A DNA stretch of 64,000 nt. Origin: Lachnospiraceae bacterium. GTDB lineage: Bacteria > Bacillota > Clostridia > Lachnospirales > Lachnospiraceae. Every line of letters begins with the position of its first letter. The first letter of the stretch is position 1. Below, in pieces: positions 1-8,520 of this stretch. The stretch covers positions 62,001 through 126,000 of the forward strand of contig JAFRYA010000004.1 in NCBI GenBank assembly GCA_017441295.1, read 5' to 3'. A program made the position numbers and the translations under genes. The notes under the pieces are model-generated. The model was given only the letters and a program-made list of their open reading frames with translations, was not told the origin of the DNA and made no database searches.

Positions 1-603
1 GAGCTGTTCCTGAGTAATGTCAGCGCTGTGCTGAGTGGAGCAAACCACGGTATCAATTCTTAATGGTCTGTCGTTCTCATCGTATTCCACTGTTACCTGG
101 CTCTTGCCGTCCGGACGCAGATATGTCAGCTCGCCGCTCTTCCTGAGGCGTGCCAGTTCTCTTGTCAGCTTGTGTGAAAGAGAAATCGGCAGCGGCATGT
201 ATTCTTCTGTTTCGTTTGAAGCGTAGCCGAACATCATTCCCTGATCGCCTGCTCCATTGGAATCATCATCCAATGCTTTGTCAACGCCCATGGCAATGTC
301 AGCTGACTGCTTGTCCAGACGGATTTCTATCTTGCAGGTATCCGCGTCAAATCCGATCTTGCTGTCCGTGTATCCTATCTCACGGATGGTATCCCTGGCT
401 ATCTTTTCAATATCCACGTCGGCTGTGGTGGTTATTTCACCCATAATAAGGACGAAATCTGTAGTGGCACAGGTCTCGCAGGCTACTCTGGCCTTTGGGT
501 CCTGCTCCAAAATCGCATCCAGTACTGAATCTGAGATCAGGTCGCAGACTTTATCCGGATGTCCTTCAGTTACTGATTCTGATGTAAAAAGTTTTCTCTC
601 CAT
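1..603 (-). CDS. metK: S-adenosylmethionine synthetase, N-terminal 201 residues (cut by window edge)
   Basis: Makes S-adenosylmethionine from methionine and ATP in the cytoplasm. The reading frame starts at the ATG at 601-603 and is still open at base 1, so about half of the usual ~390-residue protein is present. Visible family motifs are GHPDK at residues 14-18 (ATP binding) and [12 protein letters not shown] from residue 117. An AAAGGA ribosome site lies 6 nt before the ATG. The gene stands behind a SAM-I riboswitch and terminator hairpin, so its product should shut off its own synthesis. Identity is near certain; only the C-terminus is unseen. Confidence 0.97.
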   Translation of the reverse strand, partial: MERKLFTSESVTEGHPDKVCDLISDSVLDAILEQDPKARVACETCATTDFVLIMGEITTTADVDIEKIARDTIREIGYTDSKIGFDADTCKIEIRLDKQSADIAMGVDKALDDDSNGAGDQGMMFGYASNETEEYMPLPISLSHKLTRELARLRKSGELTYLRPDGKSQVTVEYDENDRPLRIDTVVCSTQHSADITQEQL

Positions 604-617
604 TTTTTCCTTTCCTG

Positions 618-648
618 AAAAAAATAGTCCGCAATAAGCGGACTAAGT
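618..648 (-). terminator. Riboswitch-controlled intrinsic terminator before metK
   Basis: On the minus strand a perfect stem (TAGTCCGC paired with GCGGACTA, 625-645) is followed by seven T (618-624). It sits between the SAM-I aptamer and the metK ribosome site and so is the expression platform: SAM binding should favour this hairpin and stop transcription. Confidence 0.92.
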
Positions 649-660
649 TTTCACTCTCCT

Positions 661-758
661 CTTATTGATCGATTGCTCGCTCAGGTTGGCACCTTCCTTG
701 CTAATGCAGGGGTTGTCGTGACTTCACAGATCCTTGTATCTCCATCACTCTTAATAAG
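661..758 (-). promoter_or_regulatory. SAM-I (S-box) riboswitch aptamer
   Basis: Read on the minus strand, the leader has the S-box layout: P1 formed by CTTATT (753-758) and AATAAG (661-666), a segment starting AAGAGTGATGGAG, an inner hairpin ending in GACAACCCC, then AAGGAAGGTGCCAACC and the AGCGAGC hairpin before P1 closes. This matches the class that binds S-adenosylmethionine. A terminator hairpin and metK follow directly. A short inverted repeat, AACGTTT-GAT-AAACGTT (772-788), lies between the murA stop and the aptamer and may be a weak murA terminator. Confidence 0.95.
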
Positions 759-790
759 ATTTCTTTATATAAACGTTTATCAAACGTTAT

Positions 791-2089
791 TTACGCCATT
801 TTCTTAAATCTTTCGATTTCCTCCTCAGACTCGACCTTGACGATCGATGCTCCCAGACCCTGGAGCTTGCCATGGAAGTTCTCATAGCCTCTGTTGATAT
901 ACTTGATGTCATCAACTTCCGTATATCCGTCAGCTGCCAGTCCGGCCAGTACCAGCGCGGCGCCTGCTCTCAGGTCCGGTGCGCTGACATGCGCGCCCTG
1001 CAGACCCTTGACTCCGGTAATGATAGCTGTGGAGCTGCCTTCAACTTTGATCTTGGCACCCATTCTGTTCAGCTCGCCGGTGTACTTGAAGCGGTTCTCG
1101 AAAATGCTCTCTGTAACCGTGCTGAGTCCCTGCGCCAATGTCAGAGCCGCAGTCATCTGAGGCTGCATGTCTGTCGGGAAGCCCGGATACGGCAGGGTCT
1201 TAACCTGGGTGGCACGAAGCGGTCCTCTGGCAACAACTCTGACTGAGTCGTCATACTCCATAACCTCACAGCCGATATCTACCAGCTTGGAAGTGATGGA
1301 CTCCAGATGCTTCGGAATAACTTTCTTAACTGTAACGTCACCGCCTGTAACAGCAGCTGCAAACATAAATGTGCCTGCCTCAATCTGATCAGGGATAACT
1401 GTATATTCTGTCTTATGGAGCCTGTCGACTCCCTTAATACGTATTACATCGGTACCTGCGCCACGGATGCTGGCACCCATACTGTTCAACATATTGGCCA
1501 GGTCTACTACGTGAGGCTCCTTGGCAGGGTTCTCGATAATGGTGTTGCCCTCAGCCATAACAGCAGCCAGGATGATATTGATAGTAGCACCTACGCTGAC
1601 AACGTCGAAGTAAATATGGTTGCCCTTCAGTCTGCCCTGTGTAGCAGTGGTCTTGATCTGGCCATTCTCCAGCAGGACCTTGGCGCCTAAAGCTTCAAAG
1701 CCCTTGATGTGCTGGTCTATCGGACGCGCGCCAATAACACAGCCGCCCGGCATGGCTACCTCAGCCTCACCAAAGCGTCCCAAAAGGCTTCCCAGCAGAT
1801 AGTAGGAAGCTCTGATCTTGTCGACGTAACCATAGTCTACGCTGAGCTGCGAAACTGTGGCTCCGACGATCCTGACTTTGTGTCTGTTGATCCTCTCGAC
1901 CCTGGCGCCGATAGCGGCAATAGCATCCAGAAGAATATTGATATCGCTGACGTCCGGCAGGTTACTGATAACTACCGGCTCTTCAGTAAGCAGCGCCGCC
2001 GGAATGAGGGCCAACGCCGCATTCTTGGCACCGCATATATTAACCGAACCCTTAAGTGGGGTACCGCCTTTAATAACGTACTGTTCCAT
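791..2089 (-). CDS. murA: UDP-N-acetylglucosamine 1-carboxyvinyltransferase
   Basis: Transfers enolpyruvate from PEP to UDP-GlcNAc, the first committed step of peptidoglycan synthesis, in the cytoplasm. At 432 residues it has the usual length. The N-terminal GAKNAA motif carries the substrate-binding Lys22. The catalytic cysteine is Cys117 in the PGGCVIGARPID loop, the residue fosfomycin alkylates in fosfomycin-sensitive family members. The ATG at 2087-2089 follows a GAGGT ribosome site. A sigma-A type promoter lies at 2121-2148. It is co-directional with metK but probably a separate unit, because the metK riboswitch leader lies between them. Confidence 0.97.
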   Translation of the reverse strand: MEQYVIKGGTPLKGSVNICGAKNAALALIPAALLTEEPVVISNLPDVSDINILLDAIAAIGARVERINRHKVRIVGATVSQLSVDYGYVDKIRASYYLLGSLLGRFGEAEVAMPGGCVIGARPIDQHIKGFEALGAKVLLENGQIKTTATQGRLKGNHIYFDVVSVGATINIILAAVMAEGNTIIENPAKEPHVVDLANMLNSMGASIRGAGTDVIRIKGVDRLHKTEYTVIPDQIEAGTFMFAAAVTGGDVTVKKVIPKHLESITSKLVDIGCEVMEYDDSVRVVARGPLRATQVKTLPYPGFPTDMQPQMTAALTLAQGLSTVTESIFENRFKYTGELNRMGAKIKVEGSSTAIITGVKGLQGAHVSAPDLRAGAALVLAGLAADGYTEVDDIKYINRGYENFHGKLQGLGASIVKVESEEEIERFKKMA

Positions 2090-2120
2090 TATTACCTCAA
2101 AGCAATGCTTAATCTAAAAT

Positions 2121-2148
2121 ATTATAGCATACTGCTTGCAATTGTAAA
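2121..2148 (-). promoter_or_regulatory. Predicted sigma-A promoter of murA
   Basis: Minus strand: -35 TTTACA (2143-2148), a 16-nt spacer, and -10 TATAAT (2121-2126), 31 nt before the murA start codon. Confidence 0.75.
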
Positions 2149-2167
2149 GAGTGACAGCCTTTTTACT

Positions 2168-2400
2168 TCCAGGGTTTTCGTATGTTTTTAAACGGCTCGA
2201 AAGTACTAAGACTCACAGCATGCCAGGATAAACGCGGCCCCTCGTGCGGAACTCGCCCCCGCAACATAGCGTCACCTCGACCAAAGTCGGCTGCCACTAT
2301 GTCGCTCGCGCTCAGACAGTCCTGGGCTCGGGGCCTATCCTGTCGTACTGTTCGTCAAGTGCTTTCGGCTTATTGTTTAATCACATACGAAAACCCTGGA
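2168..2400 (+). ncRNA. Structured RNA-like element, copy 1 (unassigned family)
   Basis: The 233-nt segment between murA and the mscL terminator has no credible ORF. It is closed by an 18-bp stem (2168-2185 with 2383-2400). Inside are nested helices TTAAAC/GTTTAA (2188-2193, 2375-2380), CGAAAGTACT/AGTGCTTTCG (2198-2207, 2358-2367), ACAG/CTGT (2215-2218, 2348-2351) and GGATA..GGCCCC/GGGGCCTATCC (2226-2241, 2330-2340), plus a peripheral hairpin with ACATAG/CTATGT. A second copy at 33010-33204 keeps the core words (CTCGTGCGGAACTCGC and GCTCAGACAGTCCTGGGCTC) but changes both sides of several helices together. G-U pairs in the closing and CGAAAG stems slightly favour the plus strand; one peripheral pair favours minus. 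No family is assigned; an Rfam scan would decide. Confidence 0.7.
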
Positions 2401-2405
2401 TAAAA

Positions 2406-2434
2406 AACTGCCACATCTTTACAATGTGGCAGTT
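2406..2434. terminator. Terminator hairpin downstream of mscL
   Basis: A stem ACTGCCACAT/ATGTGGCAGT (2407-2416 with 2424-2433) has an A-run at 2402-2406, which reads as a T-run after the hairpin on the minus strand. It ends mscL and separates it from the structured element. Confidence 0.85.
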
Positions 2435-2447
2435 AGTTATAATATTA

Positions 2448-2879
2448 TTATTCTTCCGGTTTTTCTTCAGGTACTTCGGATGCACAGAATTTGCACTTTG
2501 TGGCATCGATAGGAATCTCGCTCTTGCAGAATGGGCAGATCTTGGTAGTTGGAGCTGCTTCTTCTTCTGCTGCTTTCTTCTTGGCAGCTGCTTCTCTCAT
2601 CTTGTTAACTGCCTTAACGAACAGGAAGATAACGAATGCGATGATGATGAAGTTGATGATAGCCATGATGAATGCACCGTATCTCAGTTCAGCACCGTTG
2701 ATTGTAACGGTGAGTGCTGAAAAGTCCATGTTGAAGATGGAACCGATCAGCGGAGAAATGATGTCGCCAACGAATGAATCGACGATTGCCTTAAACGCTG
2801 CACCTATAACTACGCCAACGGCCAGGTCTACTACATTGCCGCGATTAAGGAATTCCTTAAATTCTTTGAACAGTTTCAT
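2448..2879 (-). CDS. mscL: Large-conductance mechanosensitive channel with C-terminal zinc ribbon
   Basis: Homopentameric membrane channel that opens under high membrane tension and releases solutes during hypo-osmotic shock. The N-terminus (MKLFKEFKEFLNRGNVVDLAV) is the family signature. TM1 lies near residues 15-45 and TM2 near 68-93, followed by a charged Ala/Glu/Lys helix. Residues 115-132 add a CPFC...CKFC zinc ribbon absent from the Escherichia coli protein, giving 143 residues. The start follows an AAGGAGG ribosome site. The tail suggests metal- or redox-dependent assembly or partner binding at the cytoplasmic bundle; that is inference. Confidence 0.95.
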   Translation of the reverse strand: MKLFKEFKEFLNRGNVVDLAVGVVIGAAFKAIVDSFVGDIISPLIGSIFNMDFSALTVTINGAELRYGAFIMAIINFIIIAFVIFLFVKAVNKMREAAAKKKAAEEEAAPTTKICPFCKSEIPIDATKCKFCASEVPEEKPEE

Positions 2880-2894
2880 AGTGTCCTCCTTTTT

Positions 2895-3632
2895 TTATCT
2901 ATTGTTGATGTCTATTTCATATCCGTATCCTCCGCAGTAATGTCCTTCGGAATCGAATTCTACACTGCTTGAATAGGAGAATGCCTTAAGTTTGAAATTG
3001 CTGATCCTGTCAGCATCATATGTCGGTCTGAGCTTGATGGATGTCAGGAGTGTATCATCATTATACTCCTCCGGCAGAACATGTGAATACCATGCTCCGT
3101 CTTCCTGGTTCACGTCGTCATACAGCCATACGCCCATGTAGCCGGTGACTTCTTCTGTATCCCAGTCACCCATGAACAGTTCAGGTGCTCTCTCCACGTC
3201 CTTTGGCTCAAGGATGGTGATGATCCTGTGCTCTCCGTCCACGTCAAAGCTGATTTCATAGCCGATCCTGTACTGTATATCTGTATTTACAGCGTCCCAG
3301 AGGTCCTTATGTGCCCATTTCTCGGATGTGCAGTCTATTTCACTGTCATCAGAGTTAAATACGCCGAAAATGGCCAGATCTGCGTCCGGTGACCACTCTG
3401 CGTCATAATGTGTGATCTTCTCTGCCACGCCGGCGCCATAGTTCATGTAATAAATGCTGACCGGCTTGTCATTGGCAATCTTTTCTGCCTCTGTCGTAGT
3501 CTCTTCTTCAGAAGTGGTCTCTTCTGTCTGCTGCTCCGGAGTCTCGTCCGGTTTTTCCTCATCCTTGCCGCATGCGGCGAGCACAAGTACTGACGCAAGT
3601 ATTAACGCTAATATTATACTAAGTTTCTTCAT
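2895..3632 (-). CDS. Putative lipoprotein of unknown function
   Basis: A 245-residue exported protein. The start chosen (MKKLSIILAL) gives a signal peptide of Lys-Lys plus hydrophobic core and a lipobox LVLAAC with Cys21 as the lipid-anchored residue. A longer frame with a poor, hydrophilic leader is open upstream and was rejected. A Glu/Thr-rich linker (about 24-50) precedes a globular acidic domain rich in Tyr and Trp. I do not recognise the domain. The ATG overlaps the stop of the DUF1847 gene by one base (TAATG), so the two are translationally coupled. Confidence 0.8.
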   Translation of the reverse strand: MKKLSIILALILASVLVLAACGKDEEKPDETPEQQTEETTSEEETTTEAEKIANDKPVSIYYMNYGAGVAEKITHYDAEWSPDADLAIFGVFNSDDSEIDCTSEKWAHKDLWDAVNTDIQYRIGYEISFDVDGEHRIITILEPKDVERAPELFMGDWDTEEVTGYMGVWLYDDVNQEDGAWYSHVLPEEYNDDTLLTSIKLRPTYDADRISNFKLKAFSYSSSVEFDSEGHYCGGYGYEIDINNR

Positions 3633-4270
3633 TATTTGTCTCCAAAAAGTTTTTTCTGATAGAAAGATTCTGCGTTGTACAGAACCGATACCGGATTGTG
3701 GCATGTCACCCTGTCCTTGCACACAAGAGTGGTGACCGGTGCCGCAGAATATTTATAAAAAACGCTGTCATGTCCTACACAGAGGCCCATCACGATATTG
3801 AACTCCGTACCTTCCTTCTCAAGCAGGGCTGCCTGCATAATAGGATTGCAGATGCTGGAGCCGATCTCATTGTACTGCTCCGGAATGCCCAGGTCCTGTT
3901 TGCAGACTGAGCCCACCTTGCAGCCAACGCCGTAAACCTCGAAGCCTTCATGGCGAAGGTATTTAGCCAGCGTCCTGGTCTCCCTGATAAGGCCGATGCA
4001 TGTGGCAATGCCCAGCTTCTTATATCCCATCCTGTGGGCGAAGTCAGCGACCTCCTGTACTCTGGTCAGCTTGCAGTAACCGTTGTACTCCACATCTGCT
4101 GCGGTCTGCATAAATTTGAGATTGTCCGGCTCCTGATATTTAGCAGTTACCGCTTTCAGAAACTCCGGATCCATATTTCCGGTCGGGCAGAATTCAGTGT
4201 AGTTGTTGTCATCGTCAATGTTGCATCTGCACAGACCGCAGTCCGCACATGACATGCCTTTTGTGTCCAT
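3632..4270 (-). CDS. DUF1847 family cysteine-rich metal-binding protein
   Basis: 212 residues, matching the clostridial DUF1847 family of putative metal-binding proteins. The N-terminus packs cysteines at residues 8, 11, 14, 16 and 28, a likely metal or Fe-S site. Further conserved cysteines occur in GIATCIGL, GVGCKVGSVCKQ, SSICNP and MGLCVGHDS. The biochemical role of the family is not known to me. The gene lies 14 nt after cysK with an AAGGAG ribosome site and is coupled to the following lipoprotein, so it belongs to a cysteine-synthesis operon; a link to sulfur or metal handling is inference. Confidence 0.85.
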   Translation of the reverse strand: MDTKGMSCADCGLCRCNIDDDNNYTEFCPTGNMDPEFLKAVTAKYQEPDNLKFMQTAADVEYNGYCKLTRVQEVADFAHRMGYKKLGIATCIGLIRETRTLAKYLRHEGFEVYGVGCKVGSVCKQDLGIPEQYNEIGSSICNPIMQAALLEKEGTEFNIVMGLCVGHDSVFYKYSAAPVTTLVCKDRVTCHNPVSVLYNAESFYQKKLFGDK

Positions 4271-4284
4271 CTGTAGTCTCCTTT

Positions 4285-5187
4285 TTATAAAAGGCCGGTG
4301 CTGAAATATCTCTCCATCCTGTCAGGCAGGACAGTTGCGATATATGCATCTTTGCCATATTTTTCTGAAATCTTTTTAGCCGCCCAAACATTGGCGCCTG
4401 ATGAGGTGCCGCTCAGGATTCCCTGGATCCTGGCCAGCGCTCGTGTGGTCATATAAGCGTCTTCGTCGCTGACTTCCACAACGTCATCAATCAGATTAAC
4501 GTCCAGTACTTCAGGAATAAAGCCGTCGCCAATACCCTGAATATGATGGAGCCCCGGTTCATGTCCGAGAAGCGCGGAAACATTCTTTGGCTCAACGGCT
4601 ACGATCTTGCAGTTCGGGTTCTTCTCTTTCAGATATTTACCTACGCCCTGCAGCGTACCGCCACTGCCCAGGCCCGATACAAACACGTCTACATGTCCAT
4701 CCAGCTGTTCATACAGTTCAGGGCCTGTTGTCAGGTAATGGATCTCCGGATTGGCCGGATTGGTGAACTGCTGTGGCATATAGAAATCAGGCTTGTTTCC
4801 AACGATTTCCGTAGCCTTAGATACAGCTCCGTCCAGGCTGAGTTTAGGGTCTGTCAGGACCAGTTCAGCGCCCAGGGCTTTGATGATCTTCTTGCGCTCT
4901 TCGCTCATGTTTTCAGGCATTACAATTATTACATTGTAACCCATGCGTACGCCGCAGAAGGCCAGACCGATGCCTGTGTTGCCGCTGGTCGGCTCAACTA
5001 TGGTCATGCCAGGCTTTAATAAGCCCTTTTCCTCTGCGCTCTTGATCATGTTAAGCGCAACGCGGTCCTTAATGGAGCCGCCAGGATTCAGGAACTCAGC
5101 CTTGGCGAATATATTCAGTCCCGTGCTGCCTTTAAGGCTCAGCAATGGGGTGTTTCCAATTAAATCAACTATGTTTTCTGTATACAT
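4285..5187 (-). CDS. cysK: Cysteine synthase (O-acetylserine sulfhydrylase)
   Basis: PLP enzyme that makes cysteine from O-acetylserine and sulfide. Lys40 in NPGGSIKDR is the Schiff-base lysine. PTSGNTG binds the substrate carboxylate, and SGLGSGGT and SGTSSGA form the PLP phosphate pocket. It is 300 residues long, as expected. Its ATG overlaps the stop codon of the preceding MATE gene (TAATG), so translation is coupled. Gene order MATE-cysK-DUF1847-lipoprotein suggests one transcript. No T-box or other leader element is visible. Confidence 0.95.
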   Translation of the reverse strand: MYTENIVDLIGNTPLLSLKGSTGLNIFAKAEFLNPGGSIKDRVALNMIKSAEEKGLLKPGMTIVEPTSGNTGIGLAFCGVRMGYNVIIVMPENMSEERKKIIKALGAELVLTDPKLSLDGAVSKATEIVGNKPDFYMPQQFTNPANPEIHYLTTGPELYEQLDGHVDVFVSGLGSGGTLQGVGKYLKEKNPNCKIVAVEPKNVSALLGHEPGLHHIQGIGDGFIPEVLDVNLIDDVVEVSDEDAYMTTRALARIQGILSGTSSGANVWAAKKISEKYGKDAYIATVLPDRMERYFSTGLL

Positions 5188-6623
5188 TATTCATTCCCCT
5201 GAGCATATTTTGCTGCTACTTTCTTTGAGAAAATGCTCCTCCAAACCTGTTTCTCGTTCTTGAACTCAGGCCTCTGCAGTTCCACAAACAGCGTTATCGC
5301 GCTGATCGATATCGCGAAAATATCCGCTGTAGGTGTAGTCCAAACAACACCCATGATTCCGAATGTGCTTCTGAATATCAGCAGGATCGGAATGAAGAAA
5401 ATAACTGATCTGGTCAGTGACAGCAGTGTGCCCTTGAGCGGCTTGCCGATCGCAGTGAAGAAGTTGGATGTCTGCACCTGTACGAAAATGATGATGATCA
5501 GCATAATGGTAATTCTGAAATACATGCAGCCATACTCAATGTACAGGTCATTGCCCTTACCGAACAGACCCAGGATCTTGTCCGGAATAGTCTGGAATAT
5601 GATAAACGCGACAAATGAAATGATCGCCGCATAAAGCAGTGCCCTGAAGAGAGCCTCTTTAACTCTCCTGTAGTTCTTCGCGCCGTAGTTGAAGCTGACG
5701 ATAGGCTGGGTAGCCTGGCAGAGTCCGATGCTGACTGACTGGAACATGGACGATACCTTGCCGATAATGCTCGCGCAAGCTACCGGGATGTCAGGTCCGT
5801 ATTTACTCTGACCGCCGTAAATGCTCAGAGAACTGTTCGTAAAGATCTGTACGACCATCATTGTGAGCTGGTTCAGCATAGGTCCTAATCCGAGCTTGAT
5901 ATCCCTGCCGAAATACTTTGGCTTAGGCACAAGATGCTTCCACTGAAGCTTAAAGGACCTGCATCTGGTCAGGAAGATAACAGCCAGAACAGCGCCTACA
6001 AACTGTCCGATAACTGTGGCAATAGCAGCGCCTCTGATGCCCCAGCGCAGTCCGATAATGAACCATGCGTCCAGACCGATGTTCAGAATGCAGCCTGTCA
6101 GGTTGCACACCATGGTCAGGTGAGGTCTGCCGTCAGCTCTCAGGAGGTTGCCTGAGCCGCTGCCTATAATAGCCAGAGGAAATCCGAATGCCAGGATGGT
6201 AGCGTATTCTGTTGCCATCTCCATAACATTCTTTGACGCTCCGAACAACGGCAGGATGACCGGCATAAATATCTGAGCGACGATGCAGAGCAGGACACCG
6301 CTTAAGAACAGCGATGTCAGCGCATTGCCGAAGAAGTAAGGAGCTTCTTCCTTCTCACCGGCACCCATTTTGAGGTTAAACGCCGCAGCTCCGCCGACGC
6401 CGAATCCCAGGCCGAGGGCCAGGCAGGCGTTTACGAATGGGAAGAACAGACCCGTGGCAGTATTGCCGAGTGTGCCTATTACGTTTCCAATGAACAGCTG
6501 GTCAACAATGTTGTAAAACGCGATTACCAGAGAACCAACGATACTCGGTATCGCGAATCGGATAAGCAGTCTGCTTATCTTCTCGTATGCGAGCGGATTT
6601 CTCCTCTCAACAGTTTCACTCAT
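5187..6623 (-). CDS. MATE family multidrug/Na+ efflux transporter (1 of 3)
   Basis: 478-residue integral membrane antiporter of the MATE family, which typically spans the membrane 12 times and exports cationic drugs or metabolites using a Na+ or H+ gradient. The family motif region IRFAIPSIVGSLVIAFYNIV starts near residue 22. The frame is open 57 codons further upstream, but the ATG at 6623 begins a typical MATE N-terminus and overlaps the preceding gene by 8 nt, so it was chosen. Substrate cannot be read from sequence. Confidence 0.9.
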   Translation of the reverse strand: MSETVERRNPLAYEKISRLLIRFAIPSIVGSLVIAFYNIVDQLFIGNVIGTLGNTATGLFFPFVNACLALGLGFGVGGAAAFNLKMGAGEKEEAPYFFGNALTSLFLSGVLLCIVAQIFMPVILPLFGASKNVMEMATEYATILAFGFPLAIIGSGSGNLLRADGRPHLTMVCNLTGCILNIGLDAWFIIGLRWGIRGAAIATVIGQFVGAVLAVIFLTRCRSFKLQWKHLVPKPKYFGRDIKLGLGPMLNQLTMMVVQIFTNSSLSIYGGQSKYGPDIPVACASIIGKVSSMFQSVSIGLCQATQPIVSFNYGAKNYRRVKEALFRALLYAAIISFVAFIIFQTIPDKILGLFGKGNDLYIEYGCMYFRITIMLIIIIFVQVQTSNFFTAIGKPLKGTLLSLTRSVIFFIPILLIFRSTFGIMGVVWTTPTADIFAISISAITLFVELQRPEFKNEKQVWRSIFSKKVAAKYAQGNE

Positions 6624-8478
6624 TCCTTTTCTCCCTTTTACGTATAACAAACCACTCTGTGTCAATAGCGGCCACAACTTCTCCGCCGGCGAAGAATTCC
6701 AGTGCACCTGTCCTGTCATTCCTTCTGAAGCCATCGCACAGGAAGAAACCTTCTTTATCCGGTTTTTTGGCAACTGACAGATTCTCCAGTTCATAAAACA
6801 GCTCTGTAGTCAGTTCTGCCCATGACAGCTCCGGATAAGCTGTAAGAATCGACGGCGGCGTTATCAGCTTCGACACGTCGCTGTCTTCTGAAATAATGCC
6901 CTGCTCCACAAGTTCTCCTCCCAAACGGAACCTCTGAAGCTTCAGCGTGCCTTTGCGCGCTTCCAGATTGGCATTTATTGTCACCTTGATCGGATATCTG
7001 TCCTCAAACAGCAGATTGATAAATATCGGATAATCCGCCCTGAGCACATCCGCATTGGTATCCAGTTCATAGTCTTCCTGGATCCTGCGGACCTCCGCGT
7101 CTATGCGCCTCTCCACGGCATCATCACCGTAAAAGTCGCCTGCCGCACGGCGTTTCCTGATAGCATACGCCGCCTCAAGGTAAAATTTATATGCATCGCG
7201 GATACCCATTTCATACACCAGGCCATTCCGGCATATGTTGCCCATCCTGAGTGCATAATCCGCGAATTTGCAGTCGTATTCGCCTTCGCAGAACCTCTGC
7301 AGGGCATCCCGGTAGCCTTCCACTATCAGGTTCATGCCCATATCGATATTCTTCGTGGTGCCGCGTCCTTCGATCAGCATGTCTCCGCACTTGTATGTGG
7401 ATTCATCGATTCCGGACAGAGCGCCGAACATGAAATTGCTGAAAGCTCTCTCATAATCAGGAATACCGTAATTGGTCCTGCCGTAATAATAAATATATCC
7501 CAGGGAATTAGCCGCGAACGGATCTCCGGTCTTCTTAAGGAGCTCCTGCAGGAACCTCTCCGCCAGATACCAGTTCTGCTCGAAGACTGCATCACCTTCA
7601 TAATATCCCCAGGCCAGTATCTTTATGGCCTGCGTATCCCCTGCATGATAAAGGTCAAAAACAAATTGTTTGTATTGTTTGAGTTCTTCCGGAGAAGCCT
7701 TCTCCAGATCCTCATCTGTCTCATAGCTGTTGACTATGTGGCGTTTCTCGGACAGGGAATAAATGTGCTCACCCTCAGGCATGCGTTTGTTCTTTTCAAA
7801 CACTTCAACCCTGCTGATGATGTCTTCGCACACTGCGTTGTACGCTGCCAGTTCGAGCTCGTTATTGGTCTCGCGCCTCCTGCCCCAGTTGATCTCATCC
7901 TTGAATCTGACGACGTATTTCTCGCCTTCTTCTCTCAGGCTGAAACGTTCCTCCAGTCTCCAGTAGAGCTTGCTAGTGAGATCAAAGACTGTCGAAAACA
8001 GTTCGTCCTCCTCCTTAGGATTGTCAGATATCTCGTCTTCTTTATAGCGTCCTTCAATATGAAGGTCATTGTAAAACAGATTGATGATCAGCCAGAACCA
8101 TTCTTTGAACAACTCCAGCCTGTCATCTGAGGTGTTGATATTGCGGATTGCCTCGGCAATATCTGCAGCAGTCAGGATATAGTCCTTAGCAGCCTTGGCA
8201 TTGAACGGCGGGAAGATATTCTCAGCCACGTCACGGTAGAACATCTCGCCCCTGACCAAAGCTTTCAAAGCATCTTCGTCAAACATATATGGTTCGATCA
8301 GTTCCAGGTTTTCAGGCTGGAATGAGGCGGCCGACTGGTCTTCTTCCGGCACATTATAAGGAATGGCAAGTATGCTGCCGTCGCTCTCCGCTCTGACAAC
8401 CTTGCCATATTTCCCCATAAATTCCCCAAATTTAATTGTAACCCAGTCGCCCTGGCTGAATTGCTTTTCCTCTGACAT
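6616..8478 (-). CDS. Large cytoplasmic protein with Sel1/TPR-like helical repeats
   Basis: 620 residues, no signal peptide or membrane segment. The N-terminus (QGDWVTIKFGEFMGKYGKVV) resembles a small SH3-like or KOW-like beta barrel. The middle (about 250-420) has Sel1-type helical repeats such as LAWGYYEGDAVFEQNWYLA and NSLGYIYYYGRTNYGIPDYE, where short helices alternate with Gly-Tyr turns. The C-terminal domain is not recognised. Sel1 proteins usually act as scaffolds. It opens the MATE-cysK operon and its 3' end overlaps the MATE start. The ATG has no Shine-Dalgarno but a TGATATAAT box 7 nt upstream. Confidence 0.75.
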   Translation of the reverse strand: MSEEKQFSQGDWVTIKFGEFMGKYGKVVRAESDGSILAIPYNVPEEDQSAASFQPENLELIEPYMFDEDALKALVRGEMFYRDVAENIFPPFNAKAAKDYILTAADIAEAIRNINTSDDRLELFKEWFWLIINLFYNDLHIEGRYKEDEISDNPKEEDELFSTVFDLTSKLYWRLEERFSLREEGEKYVVRFKDEINWGRRRETNNELELAAYNAVCEDIISRVEVFEKNKRMPEGEHIYSLSEKRHIVNSYETDEDLEKASPEELKQYKQFVFDLYHAGDTQAIKILAWGYYEGDAVFEQNWYLAERFLQELLKKTGDPFAANSLGYIYYYGRTNYGIPDYERAFSNFMFGALSGIDESTYKCGDMLIEGRGTTKNIDMGMNLIVEGYRDALQRFCEGEYDCKFADYALRMGNICRNGLVYEMGIRDAYKFYLEAAYAIRKRRAAGDFYGDDAVERRIDAEVRRIQEDYELDTNADVLRADYPIFINLLFEDRYPIKVTINANLEARKGTLKLQRFRLGGELVEQGIISEDSDVSKLITPPSILTAYPELSWAELTTELFYELENLSVAKKPDKEGFFLCDGFRRNDRTGALEFFAGGEVVAAIDTEWFVIRKREKRNE

Positions 8479-8485
8479 ACCAGGT

Positions 8486-8494
8486 ATTATATCA
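8486..8494 (-). promoter_or_regulatory. Extended -10 promoter, predicted leaderless start
   Basis: Minus strand reads TGATATAAT (TATAAT at 8486-8491), an extended -10 element, ending 7 nt before the ATG at 8478. No Shine-Dalgarno fits between, so the transcript should begin at or next to the start codon. Confidence 0.7.
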
Positions 8495-8520
8495 CAATTC
8501 AGCAGGGCTATATGGTTTTT

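Noticed and set aside
772..788. Strong murA terminator
   Set aside because: The inverted repeat is short and A/T-rich without a proper T-run; noted only as a weak possibility.
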